64,000 bases of DNA, taken from contig RWJK01001652.1 of the NCBI GenBank assembly GCA_004335835.1, forward strand, positions 48,434-112,433, read 5' to 3'. Positions within the stretch are counted from its first letter, which is position 1, and the number at the start of each line of letters is the position of its first letter. The stretch comes from Scenedesmus sp. ARA3 (lineage: Eukaryota; Chlorophyta; Chlorophyceae; Sphaeropleales; Scenedesmaceae). The notes under the pieces are model-generated. The model saw only the letters and a program-made list of their open reading frames with translations, was not told the origin of the DNA and searched no databases. Positions 12,001-21,070 of this stretch are shown here, in pieces. A program made the position numbers and the translations under genes.

Positions 12001-14052
12001 TGCCGCTAGCAAAACAGGTTCGTAATTTGATAAAAAATGTGTGGTGTCCTGGTTGCGTTATAACATAGTTCAAAACCAATCAATAGTCACCTTTGGAAAA
12101 TCCTCCTGGCGCGCCAGCAGCTCTGCCACCACCTCAGGGTCACACGTGGCAACAGCATAGTCCAGCAGGCCGGGCTGCACGTCCTGCAAAAACAAAGTGA
12201 CCACAGCAGAGTGAAGACATTGCAGCGGCAGAAGAGGGCCACCAGGAAAAGGGTCGGGGCTGACAGCGCAGAGCAGCATGCCATGATCACTCTGCAGGTG
12301 CTGGCTGCATGCCTTGGCAAGAGGCATTTGCAGGCACTGCAGGCAGAGTGTGGAGCTGTGACGGCACTGCACATGAACTCAGCCTATCAGGCTGACAAGA
12401 GTTCAAAAAAAATTGCGCCTCAAGAGTGTGCCAGCTGCGCCCGTGACCCTGCCCTGCCCAGTGAGCTGCGTCCTGCCAAGTGCTGCCAGCACCACCAGCA
12501 CTGAGCTGCTCCCTCCTAGCATGCTGCTGCTGCTGCTGCTGCTGGCATCTGTATACTGCCCGCGGCCCACCTCGAGCACCTCCCCTTCAGGCCCATTTGA
12601 GCCCGGCAGCAGCAACAGCACTGTGCAGCGCTATGTTCACCTTCTGCTGCTGCTGCTGCTGCTGGCATCCATGCAGTGAGCTCACCTTGAGCACCTCCCC
12701 ATCAGGCCCACCCGAGTGTGGCAGCACGATGAGCACCGTGTCGCCCCACACAGCACGCTTCTCAGGCGCAAACACGTTGGCCGCAAAGTTGTATGCGGGG
12801 TGACCCCGCCCGCCCTGCTTGTACAGCAGGAAGCTGCCTACCAGTGGCAGCGGCTTGGGCCCTGGTCAAACGCGGTCAACCACAGCATAACATGTTACTA
12901 CTTGTCACTTTGTGCTGTCATATTTCATCATGCGCTGCCGCCCAGCACTGGAGTCCAAAGAGATGCTGCGCAAAGGCTGCATGCAGCATCGTGCATGGTC
13001 CGTCAAACTTTTCCAAGCTACGGTCAAGCAGATAATATTACCTGCAGGAATAGGCAGCAGCTTTGGGGCCTGCTGTGCTGTGCTGCTGAGCGGCTGGCTG
13101 TCTGCAGTGGCCAGCAGCAGCAGCACGCCTGACACGCGCAGCGCGGGGCTGGCCAGGGCTGCTGCCAGCTCAGCTGAGCTGCTCAACTCAGGCCTGCCCT
13201 CAGCCTGAGGAAGCATAGACACACATGCAGCAGCAGCAGCAGCAGCAGCAGCAGAGCTCAGTCGGATGGGGTGGAGTGTTGAACAGAAAGAAGCACATGC
13301 CTGTGGAGGTTGTCTGATGAAGTTTTAGTGGTCATCCAGGAAAGGCAGTCTTGCAGGTGTCAGGGGTGGGGCAAGGATGTTTGCAGTCGGTTGCAGCGGT
13401 TGGCTGGTGCAGGCGAGACAGCTGCACATGGGATGCATGTGACAGCAATACATCATGAAAGTAGGTGGCCACTGCACCCAAACGGCTGCAAAAACCTTTG
13501 AAGCAGCAGGCGTGGTGGTGGTGGGCACCACACTGCTGCTAATTAGGCAAACCCTGACAAGCAGGTGCTGCAGGTGCTGCTGCAAACTGGTGCTGTTATG
13601 GACTGTAAGGAGAGCAGTTGAAGCAAGCTTACTAAAGGCCACACATGCATCACTCTTGAGCAATGGTTTGGCCATACAGTAGCGAACACAGCAAGCAAAG
13701 CAAGCAGCAGCTGATGCATGACAGGTGAGTGGGTAGTGACTCTGCTGCTGCATGCTACTGCTCCAAGGCACTATCGCTAGTGCCTCATGCCTGCCTCCCG
13801 CAGCCACCAACACACCTGCTCAACGAACAGCCTGCAATCTTCTATGTGCAGCTTTTCCTCCACTTGGCCCTTCAGCTCGTCGATGCTTTCGCACTTGCCC
13901 AGGTGGATGCCATTTTTGCTGCCATCCAGGAACACCACCACCCCTTGCTCACACGTAATCTTGTTTGTGTACACATATGCAGCTGCTCCTGCTGCCGTGG
14001 CAGCAAGAGCTGCACCGGCCAGCAGGCCGGTCTTGCCTTCAGGTAGTTGCAT
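805..14052 (-). CDS. Self-sufficient cytochrome P450-NADPH reductase fusion (P450 BM3/CYP102-like)
   Basis: A heme monooxygenase and its diflavin reductase in one chain; by family it would hydroxylate fatty-acid-like substrates with NADPH. ATG at 14050-14052; TAG at 805-807. Exons with agreeing phases include 13816-14052, 13042-13204, 12686-12861, 12091-12183, 11832-11877, 11367-11470, 11000-11131, 10742-10833, 10270-10411, 9854-9974, 9432-9574, 8969-9062, 8373-8498 and 7873-8005. Order: novel N-terminal extension (about 130 residues); PLPLVGS; C-helix GNGLFTSSTLDKDW; I-helix AGHETTAAT; ExxR EALRLHP; PERF; heme loop WGFGVRACIG. An Ala/Gln linker leads to FMN LLILYGSNTG, FAD YYSISSSP and NADPH GTGVAPMMGFLQER with C-terminal DVWAG, as in BM3. 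Trp replaces the conserved Phe before the Cys ligand. Many introns hold exon-edge duplications. The fusion is certain; exact junctions in the reductase half are not. Confidence 0.9.
1035..1365 (-). repeat. Exon-edge echoes of the last reductase exon (113-114 bp period)
   Basis: The 5' edge of the final exon (YVQDLILQQG, true copy near 1000-1040) with its CTGCAG acceptor is repeated upstream near 1095-1150 and 1210-1265, with a truncated copy at 1335-1360. The period is 113-114 bp. Each complete copy keeps the acceptor and about 45 exon bases, then runs into copied intron. Confidence 0.85.
1440..2010 (-). repeat. Exon-edge echoes of the NADPH-domain exon 3' end
   Basis: The exon 3' end encoding YVKSGVLAGLHVAFSREPGASK with its donor (true copy about 2140-2225) recurs downstream three times. 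A fixed landmark (CCTTGCTKGC on the plus strand) falls at 1498, 1724, 1937 and, in the true copy, 2149. Periods are 212-226 bp. Copies diverge by point changes and small indels. Confidence 0.85.
2445..2740 (-). repeat. Exon-edge echoes of the NADPH-binding exon 5' end
   Basis: The exon start encoding GTGVAPMMGFLQER (true copy about 2320-2365) with its acceptor is repeated upstream at about 2451-2505, 2565-2615 and 2685-2735. The period is about 112-134 bp. The most distant copy is the most degraded. Confidence 0.85.
4175..4740 (-). repeat. Five upstream echoes of a FAD-domain exon 5' edge
   Basis: The exon start encoding ERVEWRANIEGG (true copy about 4040-4083) with CTGCAG acceptor recurs upstream near 4187, 4305, 4440, 4575 and 4695. 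Period is about 115-135 bp. Each unit also carries copied intron with a GGCAGGAGGAGTGACAA-like segment. Confidence 0.85.
5110..5250 (-). repeat. Exon-edge echo and two (CAG)n tracts before the FAD-binding exon
   Basis: One upstream copy (about 5173-5222) of the exon start encoding VLENRELQGPGASRS (true copy about 5065-5115). On the coding strand each copy is directly preceded by a (CTG)7-8 run that ends in CCTGCAG or TCTGCAG, so the triplet run sits where a polypyrimidine tract is expected. Confidence 0.8.
7378..7554 (-). repeat. 129-bp in-frame duplication of an AGGT-containing coding segment (candidate new intron)
   Basis: A coding segment of about 48 bp (RFRVPEGFARPLPS) occurs at 7507-7554 and 7378-7425, exactly 129 bp apart. 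Each copy begins, on the coding strand, with AGGTTCCG. Splicing from AG|GT of the upstream copy to AG|GT of the downstream copy removes 7424-7552 and leaves one copy. The 129 bp are also open in frame, so non-spliced mRNA would gain 43 residues. Confidence 0.75.
8180..8335 (-). repeat. Downstream echoes of the PERF-motif exon 3' edge
   Basis: The 3' edge (YNPERFMPG plus GTGCGG donor, true copy ending at 8373) recurs downstream at about 8186-8235 and 8285-8345. Several substitutions have accumulated. A separate single upstream echo of the same exon's 5' edge lies at 8581-8625. Confidence 0.75.
8745..8910 (-). repeat. Downstream echoes of the ExxR exon 3' edge
   Basis: The end of the exon encoding YADTTLKG with its GTGAGC donor (true copy 8969-9000) recurs at about 8873-8905 and in degraded form at about 8747-8780. 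Direction is again downstream of the exon. Confidence 0.7.
10622..10660 (-). repeat. Single downstream echo of a P450 exon 3' edge
   Basis: A copy of the end of exon 10742-10833 (CAGCTGCCCAGCGCCGACT on the plus strand) lies about 115 bp downstream of the true exon end. A similar single echo of the exon 12686-12861 end (EGEVLEV) lies at about 12570-12610. Confidence 0.65.
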
Positions 14053-15115
14053 ATCTAAACGCTAGCACACTGTCTGGGATCCTGTTGCTGCTGTAGGATC
14101 CCGCTCAATGGGCGAGTGAGGAGCTCGGTCCGTCGATGTGATGATGCCAACGGGTCGCACACCTCACGGGGCAGCAGACACCCAGTCCAGTCACTTCCCT
14201 GCGGTGTGATTTGCTGCAAGTTTGCTGCGAACTCTTGAAACGTGGCGCATATTCCTCGAAGAGACTAACTAGTATTTTCGGCGCCATCGGCGATCACACC
14301 TCCCCGTGGTCTCGCGTGAGCATGCCGCAACTTCCAACCTGAAGATTATGTCATCTGGTTCTGCCAGACGCTGCCGTTTTCGCACGCACACCAACTTTTT
14401 GAATATTGCAATAACCCACAGTTCTACTTTCGCAGCGGACGCGTGCAGACCAGGGCCGTGCAGTGCAGAACTCGCGCTCTCAGCGTACACCACGATGCCT
14501 GTGCAGCAGCTGCTGGCAGGATGCAGGCCAGGGGCTGCGTCTGTCGCGGCATGTGCTTTGCCACACACTAAAAAACAGTGATCTTGCTTTTCACCAAGCT
14601 TGCTTGACAAAAAGGCTCAACAAGCAGCTGTGAATTACCCCACGTGTCGCATTGCATCCCGTCTGGCAGTAGATCAGACACACTCATGCTGCTTTGGACA
14701 TAATACCACAGATCACAACCTATCACCTGCTAGCTATGTATTGTGCACAACAGGCAGACCTCCAAGGTGCAGCTGCCTGAGCCTGTGCTGTGCCTCTGAC
14801 TCTTGCAGCCACTGGCAGTTGCACTGGCTATGAGACCAGCCAGGCTCCATGAACTGCACCCTGCTCACAGCCCAATGCACGCCTGGGCAAGGCATCCTGC
14901 AGCCGCCATACAAACCACTGGCGCGACTTTCTGCAGCCGAAACCTTAGAATCCTGAGAGCTGTACTAAATACCTATTCTAGACGGTGCCGCACCGTCAAA
15001 GCATAATGCCGGCTCTATGACGCTGTGCTGGTGTCGGTGAAAATTGCACAGCGTAGTCCAATGATGAAACCCAATAGGCGCTGCTGGAGCTGCTGCAGCC
15101 TGCACTCCGCGGCGT
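14053..15115. other. Intergenic: P450 promoter side and ATPase 3' flank
   Basis: No convincing gene. It must hold the promoter and 5' UTR of the P450 fusion and the 3' UTR of the upstream ATPase gene, both on the minus strand. A 60-codon minus-strand frame at 14105-14287 (starts MAPKILVSLFEEYAPRF) ends just before the P450 ATG. It may be an upstream ORF in the leader or chance. Confidence 0.5.
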
Positions 15116-18100
15116 TCACTGCTGGGCGCCGGTCCATGCCAGCAGCTGTGCCCTGCGCTGTGGCGGGACTGACGGCGTCACTTTGAGGAAGGCCGCCTCA
15201 AAGTCGCGCATGCAGATCGCTCGCCGCGCACGCTGCAGGACACAAGCAGGAGGGCACACCACGGCCGTCAATGCAGTGCGATGGTCATGCCAAGACCAGC
15301 AGAAGCATGGGTTTGCAGTGCAATGAAGTTTACGCTGAGTTGTGCATTGTGCTGGGTTTGGGTGGCAGCAGGGTGCAGGAATGCACTCTGTGAGATGTAG
15401 GCGCTACGAATACATCATCATCATCATGTTACCCATCAAGCCATAGTGCTATGAATACATCCCGCAACAAACGCCATGAGCTACCAGCCCCACAGCTGCT
15501 CACCTCCTGCAGTGGGCGCATGGCTGCCTCAGTGCACAGCTGCAGCAGGTCGCTGCAGCTGAAGCCTTCAGTGTCCCTGCAGGCACACAAACGCAGGCAC
15601 ATCGATCAGCAACCACAGAAACAACACACCCGCAGCCAGCCAAGTGGGCAGGCACTGCAGATCCCGGCAACTCAATGCAACACCGCACTCCACAGCTCAG
15701 CACACCTGCAAGCCGCACAAACAGCCGGTCATCTCATGATGGCACCACACATCACCCTTCCCCCTCCCACTCTCACATTGCATAAGTGCAAGACACCAGC
15801 ACAGCCTTCGCAAGCGATACTCTATGCTCACTCACCGTGCCAGCTGCTCCACATCATTCACGCCCACCGCCGCCTCCTTCTCCATCAGCCACGACAGCAG
15901 CAGCTCCTCGCGGCTCTCGCCAGCTGGCACATCCAGCAGCAGCCGCAGCTGCAGCAGGCCCAGCAGGCTGGGGTCCAGCGCCTCAGGGTGCCTGCTGGCA
16001 AACACCACCACCACTGGCCCGCCCAGGCTGGCGTAGCCCGGCTGCTGCTGCTGCGGCAGCAGCAACACACACGCAGCAGAGCAGGCCACCTTCCTATCAG
16101 GCACAGCTATGTGTGAAAACAAGGCTGCATACACCCTGCATGCACACATGCGCGTGAACACACCGTGTGCTGATGCAGTGTGTATAATTTCCTGCAGTCC
16201 CACCATGTCCTAGCTCACACACATCCCAGCGTACCAGGAGAGGCCCGACCCATAGCAAGCTTACTGTTCACCAGTTGCACACACCTTGGCACTGTGCTGC
16301 CTCTGCACCTGTTCTTCTGGTTTCTGCTGCTGCTTGCCGCCCTGCACAGCACCCCAAGCGGGCCGCGGGCCCTTGCTTGCAGGAGACATCAGGCCTGGCG
16401 CATCTGCCGCGCTGCCGCCTCCGCTGCCGCGCTGCTGCTGCCGCTCCTGCAGCTGCTGCTGCATGTCTGCCAGCTGCTGCAGCTGCACCGTCAGCTCCAC
16501 CAGCATGCGCTGCTGGCTGGGGGAGCGGCTGCCTGCAGGGAAGCTCCTGTGCGCGTCATCAAAGCACACCACGCACGGCGACACGCGGCGCGCCACCTGC
16601 AAGGCATGAAGGCACGCATTTGGTCGCACAGATGGGTGTGCTGTAGGATGATATGGCTTGCAGCGCTCAGCAAACCGTGTGCAGCACGCTGTGCAGGCAA
16701 GCCTCCTCAGGCATGCCGCAGCCGCGCCTTGAGCAGGGGACAACAATTGCGCAGCTGGTGCCAGTTGATACAGCGATGCTGGCACTGCAGCTTGCTGTGG
16801 ATAGGGCGCGGCTCTCACCCTCATGATTGCCCTCAGCAGCCGCTGGCTCTGCTCCTGGCAGCTCTTGAGCAGGTCACCTGCAGCACACATTTTGCCAAGT
16901 GTTGATGAGCTGGGGGCTAGGGGAAGGACCAGTGCTGCAGGGCTGGCAGCACTGCTGTGTCAATGCAGGGGGCAAACACCACCAGGTGCAAGCACAAAGC
17001 CCTGGCCGACCGCTGCGCAGTCGCTGTAAACGCAGAACATGTGAGGACTGTCCCCACATCCCCACAGCCGTAAGCACTCCTAGACCCACCAGCAGGGATG
17101 TACAGCAGGTTGGCGCCCATGTCCCTGGCCAGTGCATGCACCAGCTCCGTCTTGCCACACCCTGAGGGGCCATACAGCAGCAGGGACTTGTGGCAGTAGC
17201 CAGCCGCAGCGCAGATGCTGCTGCTGCTGCTGGCAGCGCCGCTGCGCGCTGCTGCTGCGCGCTTGAGCGGCGCGGCAATGTTCTGCTGCAGCCAGCGCTT
17301 AGCGGGCTCTGGGCCATGCAGCAGAGACTCCGGTGCATCTGCACAGCACAGGCAGCGTTGTTGGCATAGCACAATCAAATTTGGAAGCACACACGGCAAG
17401 TGCGTCGAGTGCATGCACTTGCTGGCTCATCTGGATGCAAACGCTGAGGTAGCCAGGCTGACCTTCACAGCCTTGCACAGCCAGCTGCTTACACAGCATA
17501 CATACACATAATCAGCTGCCCTCACCTGGGTTGGCAATGCGCAGGCAGCGCTCCACCAGGGCCTCCAGCTGCTTGTCGCTATCGTCAATGCTGCGCTCGT
17601 CAACTGTGCGGCGTGCAGGCTTCTGCAGCGGCGTCGGCGGCGGCCCAGGTGCTGCTGCTGCCAAGCTGCCCGCAGCAGAGGCTGAGGGAGCAGGCCCAAG
17701 TGAAGCTGCTGCTGCTCCTGCTGTGCGTGGTTGCGTAGACACCACGCGCCTGGCAGAGCCAATGGCAGCCATGCGTGGAGACATCAGTACAGCAGCAGCA
17801 TTGCCAGTCGCTGCTGGAGCGTCCACGTTCAAGCGCGGCACAGAGGCACCAGACCCGCGCAGGGGCGTGACTGCACGGTTGGCACCTGGCGCAGCAGTGC
17901 TGCTTGGTGCTGCACCTCGCAGTGGAGTCACTGGCCGGTGTCCTGCAGGCTGCTGGCTGGCTGCTGTTGTGGCGACACGCAGTGGCGTCACAGCTCGGTG
18001 GCCAGATGGTGCAGCAGTGCTGGCCGTTGTTGCACCGCGCAGGGGCGTTTTTGAGCGGTTGGCACCTGGCGCAGCAGTGCTGGCTGATGCACCGCGCAGT

Positions 18101-19856
18101 GGAGTCACGGCGCGGTTTCCTGCAGGCTGCTGCCGGCTAACAGCTGCTGCAGCACCATCTGCGGCCCTGTATGCGCCTATCTTCTGCCTGGGAGGCGTGA
18201 CAGCTCCTGGCCGGCTAGCTGTGGGCATGCTGCTGCTGCTACTGCTACCTGGCTGGGCTGCCCGACTGCCTGTCTTTGCTTGCCCTGCTGCTGTTGCTGC
18301 TGCAGCTGCTGCGTAGCCGCTGTCCTTCACACGCACCCGCATGGGCGTGTGCAGAACATGGCCTGGCACGGCAGGCGCCTCAGTCTGCTGTTGCCGAGCA
18401 TGCTGCTGCTGATCTTGCTGCGGCTGCTGCTGCTGTGGTGCTGCTGCTTGCACGGGTGCTGCAGGCGCCCTGCTGGTTGAGACTGTCCGGCTATTGCTGA
18501 TGTTGCTGCTTGTTGCTGTGCGGTCCTTGCGCAGCCGGTCAGGCAGCGCAGCGGCTGCAGGGGAAAGCAATGGACACAGCGGTGCAGCAAAGTGAGACCA
18601 GCATGCTTCTGTAAGCGTCATCATGCAGGTTGTAGTCGCGGTTTCAGCAAAAGCAGTACAACAAGGAGAAATGACTCACCCTTTGCCGAGTTCTTGCTGC
18701 TTGTTGTGCTGTGCAGTGCACCAGACTGTGAAGTTTTGGAGCTGCCGCTTGAAGTTCTTCTGCTCAGTGGTTGCTGGGTAGCTGCCTTTGCTGCTGTTGC
18801 TGCTGCTGCTTCTTTCACAGCAACAGACTCATGCCTGCTGTTGGGGCCTGCTGCTGTTGTTGCTGAAGGTAGGAAAACTGTTGAGTTGCTGCTGTCTAAT
18901 TTAGGTGCCAGTGCCGCTACTGCAGCGGCAGGTGGTGCCTGCATGGCTGTTTGCCAGCTTGGCTGCCTTCCTGCAAGGCTGACGTGGTCCGATGACAGAT
19001 GTAGCTGCTGCAGCAGCTCACATGCCTCACCTGCTGCTGCCGCTGCTGCTAGCTGCTCCTGCCGGCTGTCATCCCATGTCCGCCTGCGACTGCTATGCGC
19101 AGGGGCAGCACTCTGGCCAGGAGCCACAGCAGTTGCTTGCCGCTGCTGCGGCTGCTGCTGGTGGTGCTGGTGGTGCTGTTGCAGCAGGTGCGCTACTTCA
19201 GCCAGACCAGGCAGCATGATGTCTTCCTGGTCCTTGGTTGACAGGCCGCTTGTATCTGGCACAGCTGCTGACACCATGCTGACGCTGATGCTGCTGCTGC
19301 TTGTCCGTGCGCTGCTCTGTGCAGGAGCGGCTGCACCACCAGCACTAGCTGCCTTGCCCCCACCGCCAGTGGTGTTCCTGCGGGGCTCTGCATCACAGCC
19401 TGCAGGACACGTCACAGCGCATGCTGTTAGTTTAGGAAGAGGCTAAAATTAACCAGCATAATCTCCACAGGCACACCAGCACAGAGTATCTGAAGTCTAA
19501 TGTACTGCCATGTACTGCCTTCATTGCATGCTTGTGGAGGCTCACTTTCAGGGAAGAACTCTGGAAAAGCTGCTTGCAGTAATGTCTCAATGATGTCCGC
19601 ACTGCGTCCATTCGCCCTGATGCCCTCTGCAGCCAAGGGTGACAGGTTGCGGGGGCACACCAGAGTGAAGCAGCAGCAGCAGTACCAGTCATAAGAGGTC
19701 AGCTCGCCTGTGCCATGCACATGCACGCCACACTGTGCTGATTAATATCGCACATATGAATGATGTACCTTGCTTTGCCAAGGATTGCAACTCCTTTCGC
19801 GTGAGTGCAGCGAGCTCTACTCGCATCTCCTCCATCTCGTCTCTTAACTGCTCCAT
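15116..19856 (-). CDS. SAP-domain and AAA ATPase protein with TPLRG repeats
   Basis: Starts at ATG 19854-19856 (MEQLRDEMEEMRVELAALTRK) and ends ...RAQLLAWTGAQQ at TGA 15116-15118. Exons 1 and 2 join in phase to give a SAP-like motif (LTRKELQSLAKQ-EGIRANGRSADIIETLL), a DNA/chromatin-binding helix pair. Then comes a long Ser/Ala/Gln-rich region with five TPLRG-type repeats (17840-18130). The AAA module follows: Walker A YGPSGCGKTEL (about 17150), Walker B VVCFDDAH with a second Asp instead of Glu (about 16570), a Gln-rich insert, sensor-1 region VVVVFASRHPEALDPSLL, and a small lid DTEGFSCSDLLQLCTEAAMRP. The usual arginine-finger RRF is replaced by LGLLQL. Subfamily (katanin/spastin/PEX-like) is unclear. 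SAP plus TPLR repeats recall NuSAP, which is only a resemblance. Confidence 0.75.
17840..18140 (-). repeat. Coding 20-residue TPLRG repeats in the SAP-AAA protein
   Basis: Five copies of R(A/S/P)(V/K)TPLRG (one reads TPLRV) at about 60-base spacing (near 17860, 17918, 17978, 18038, 18095), separated by Ala/Thr/Ser linkers. Degenerate relatives TPPR and TPMR lie near 18190 and 18340. Thr-Pro followed by Leu-Arg resembles proline-directed kinase sites, so cell-cycle phosphorylation is possible but unproven. Confidence 0.7.
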
Positions 19857-21070
19857 TGATGCGTGTTAATCTATCTTTATGGTTGTTTTTATTTACTGTC
19901 GGTGCGGGGTGCAGGTTTTGAAATTACAGAACTACATCTACTGCACTGCACTGATCCTGTATAAACAACAGTCAGTTTCAATTGGTGATTTTTTTTTGGT
20001 GCTTCAAGAACTACAATGCCTTGAGCGCACTTGCCCAACTTGACAGCTAGGTCAAATGACCGTTGGCGGTGTTGTTCTGACCGTGCGTAACAGATGAAGC
20101 CGGTCTGCCGTTTCTCCGTGTTTGATGCCTACACAAGGCCTCCATTGCCTCCTTCATAGCATTGTGCGCATGCTGATGATGTTGATGATGTCCTTGCACT
20201 GTCATCACTCAGCAGCGTGTGCACATGCAATCAGTGCATGCAGTGCACATGGCGCCCTCAGCAACCTTCTATGCTGGCCTCCTGCTAGCCAATCAAGAAC
20301 AGTTCCAAGCAACTACAAGCAGGCTTGCACTCACAAGCTGTGACGCCGGCTGCCGTCTTAGTGGCAACGGCACCGTGCTGCCAAGCAACAGCCAACAGTG
20401 GAGGAGCCGTCTTGCCCAACAAGACTGATAAGACAGTTACAGGTGATAAGAGAATGCGCCTCGCTTCGTGCGCCAGGCACTGCTGCCTATATTCCACACC
20501 CACAAAACTCGACAACAGCATAAGGGTGAAGCATACAAGCCGGAACCACAGACAGCATGGCAATCATTAAAAAAAACAGCATGTTCTTGTTGGTGCAGCG
20601 GCGCTTGCAAGCAGAGTAGCAGTAGATTAAGACATACTGCAATGAATTGATCAGCAACACCACTGGCGGTCCACAAGATGACTGCACACGATGCGACAAA
20701 GCGCTGTGCATTACGCCACAGCTGACACCCCTGTCAGCAGAAGCATGAGCTGGCCTGCATAGATACTGCACAAGCACCACAGCTGCTATAAATGAACATT
20801 GAACGCAACCTGTCAGCACCCCATACAACTCAGCAGCAGGCTACAAGGAGCCTGCTGCACGCCCCAACAGCAGGTCCAGCTGTTGCCCGCCAATTCTACC
20901 TATCCCCCACCCTGCAGCAGGTGTGTTCTGCCACTTGTGCACGCAGCATCTCATGCTGCTGGTATATGCCTGCTATGTATGCCCACTGCTGTCCCTTATG
21001 CTGTGTGCTATCCTCATCGCTGCGCTGCGCACAAAGCAGCAGCGCTGCTGCTGCTACTGCTGTTGCTGTC
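19857..21070. other. Intergenic between SAP-AAA gene and PDI-C gene
   Basis: Promoter side of the SAP-AAA gene and 3' flank of the PDI-C-like gene. It contains a T-run near 19988. No frame shows family motifs. A minus-strand TGTAA near 20437 could be a distal poly(A) signal for the PDI-C gene but is more than 600 bases past its stop. Confidence 0.45.

Noticed and set aside
14105..14287. Extra 5' exon or separate gene before the P450 fusion
   Set aside because: The frame ends in a stop before the P450 ATG and no donor joins it in phase; kept only as a possible upstream ORF.
20122..20830. Short frames between the SAP-AAA and PDI-C genes
   Set aside because: No domain motif, no coherent splicing, and AT-richer, stop-dense sequence; treated as intergenic.
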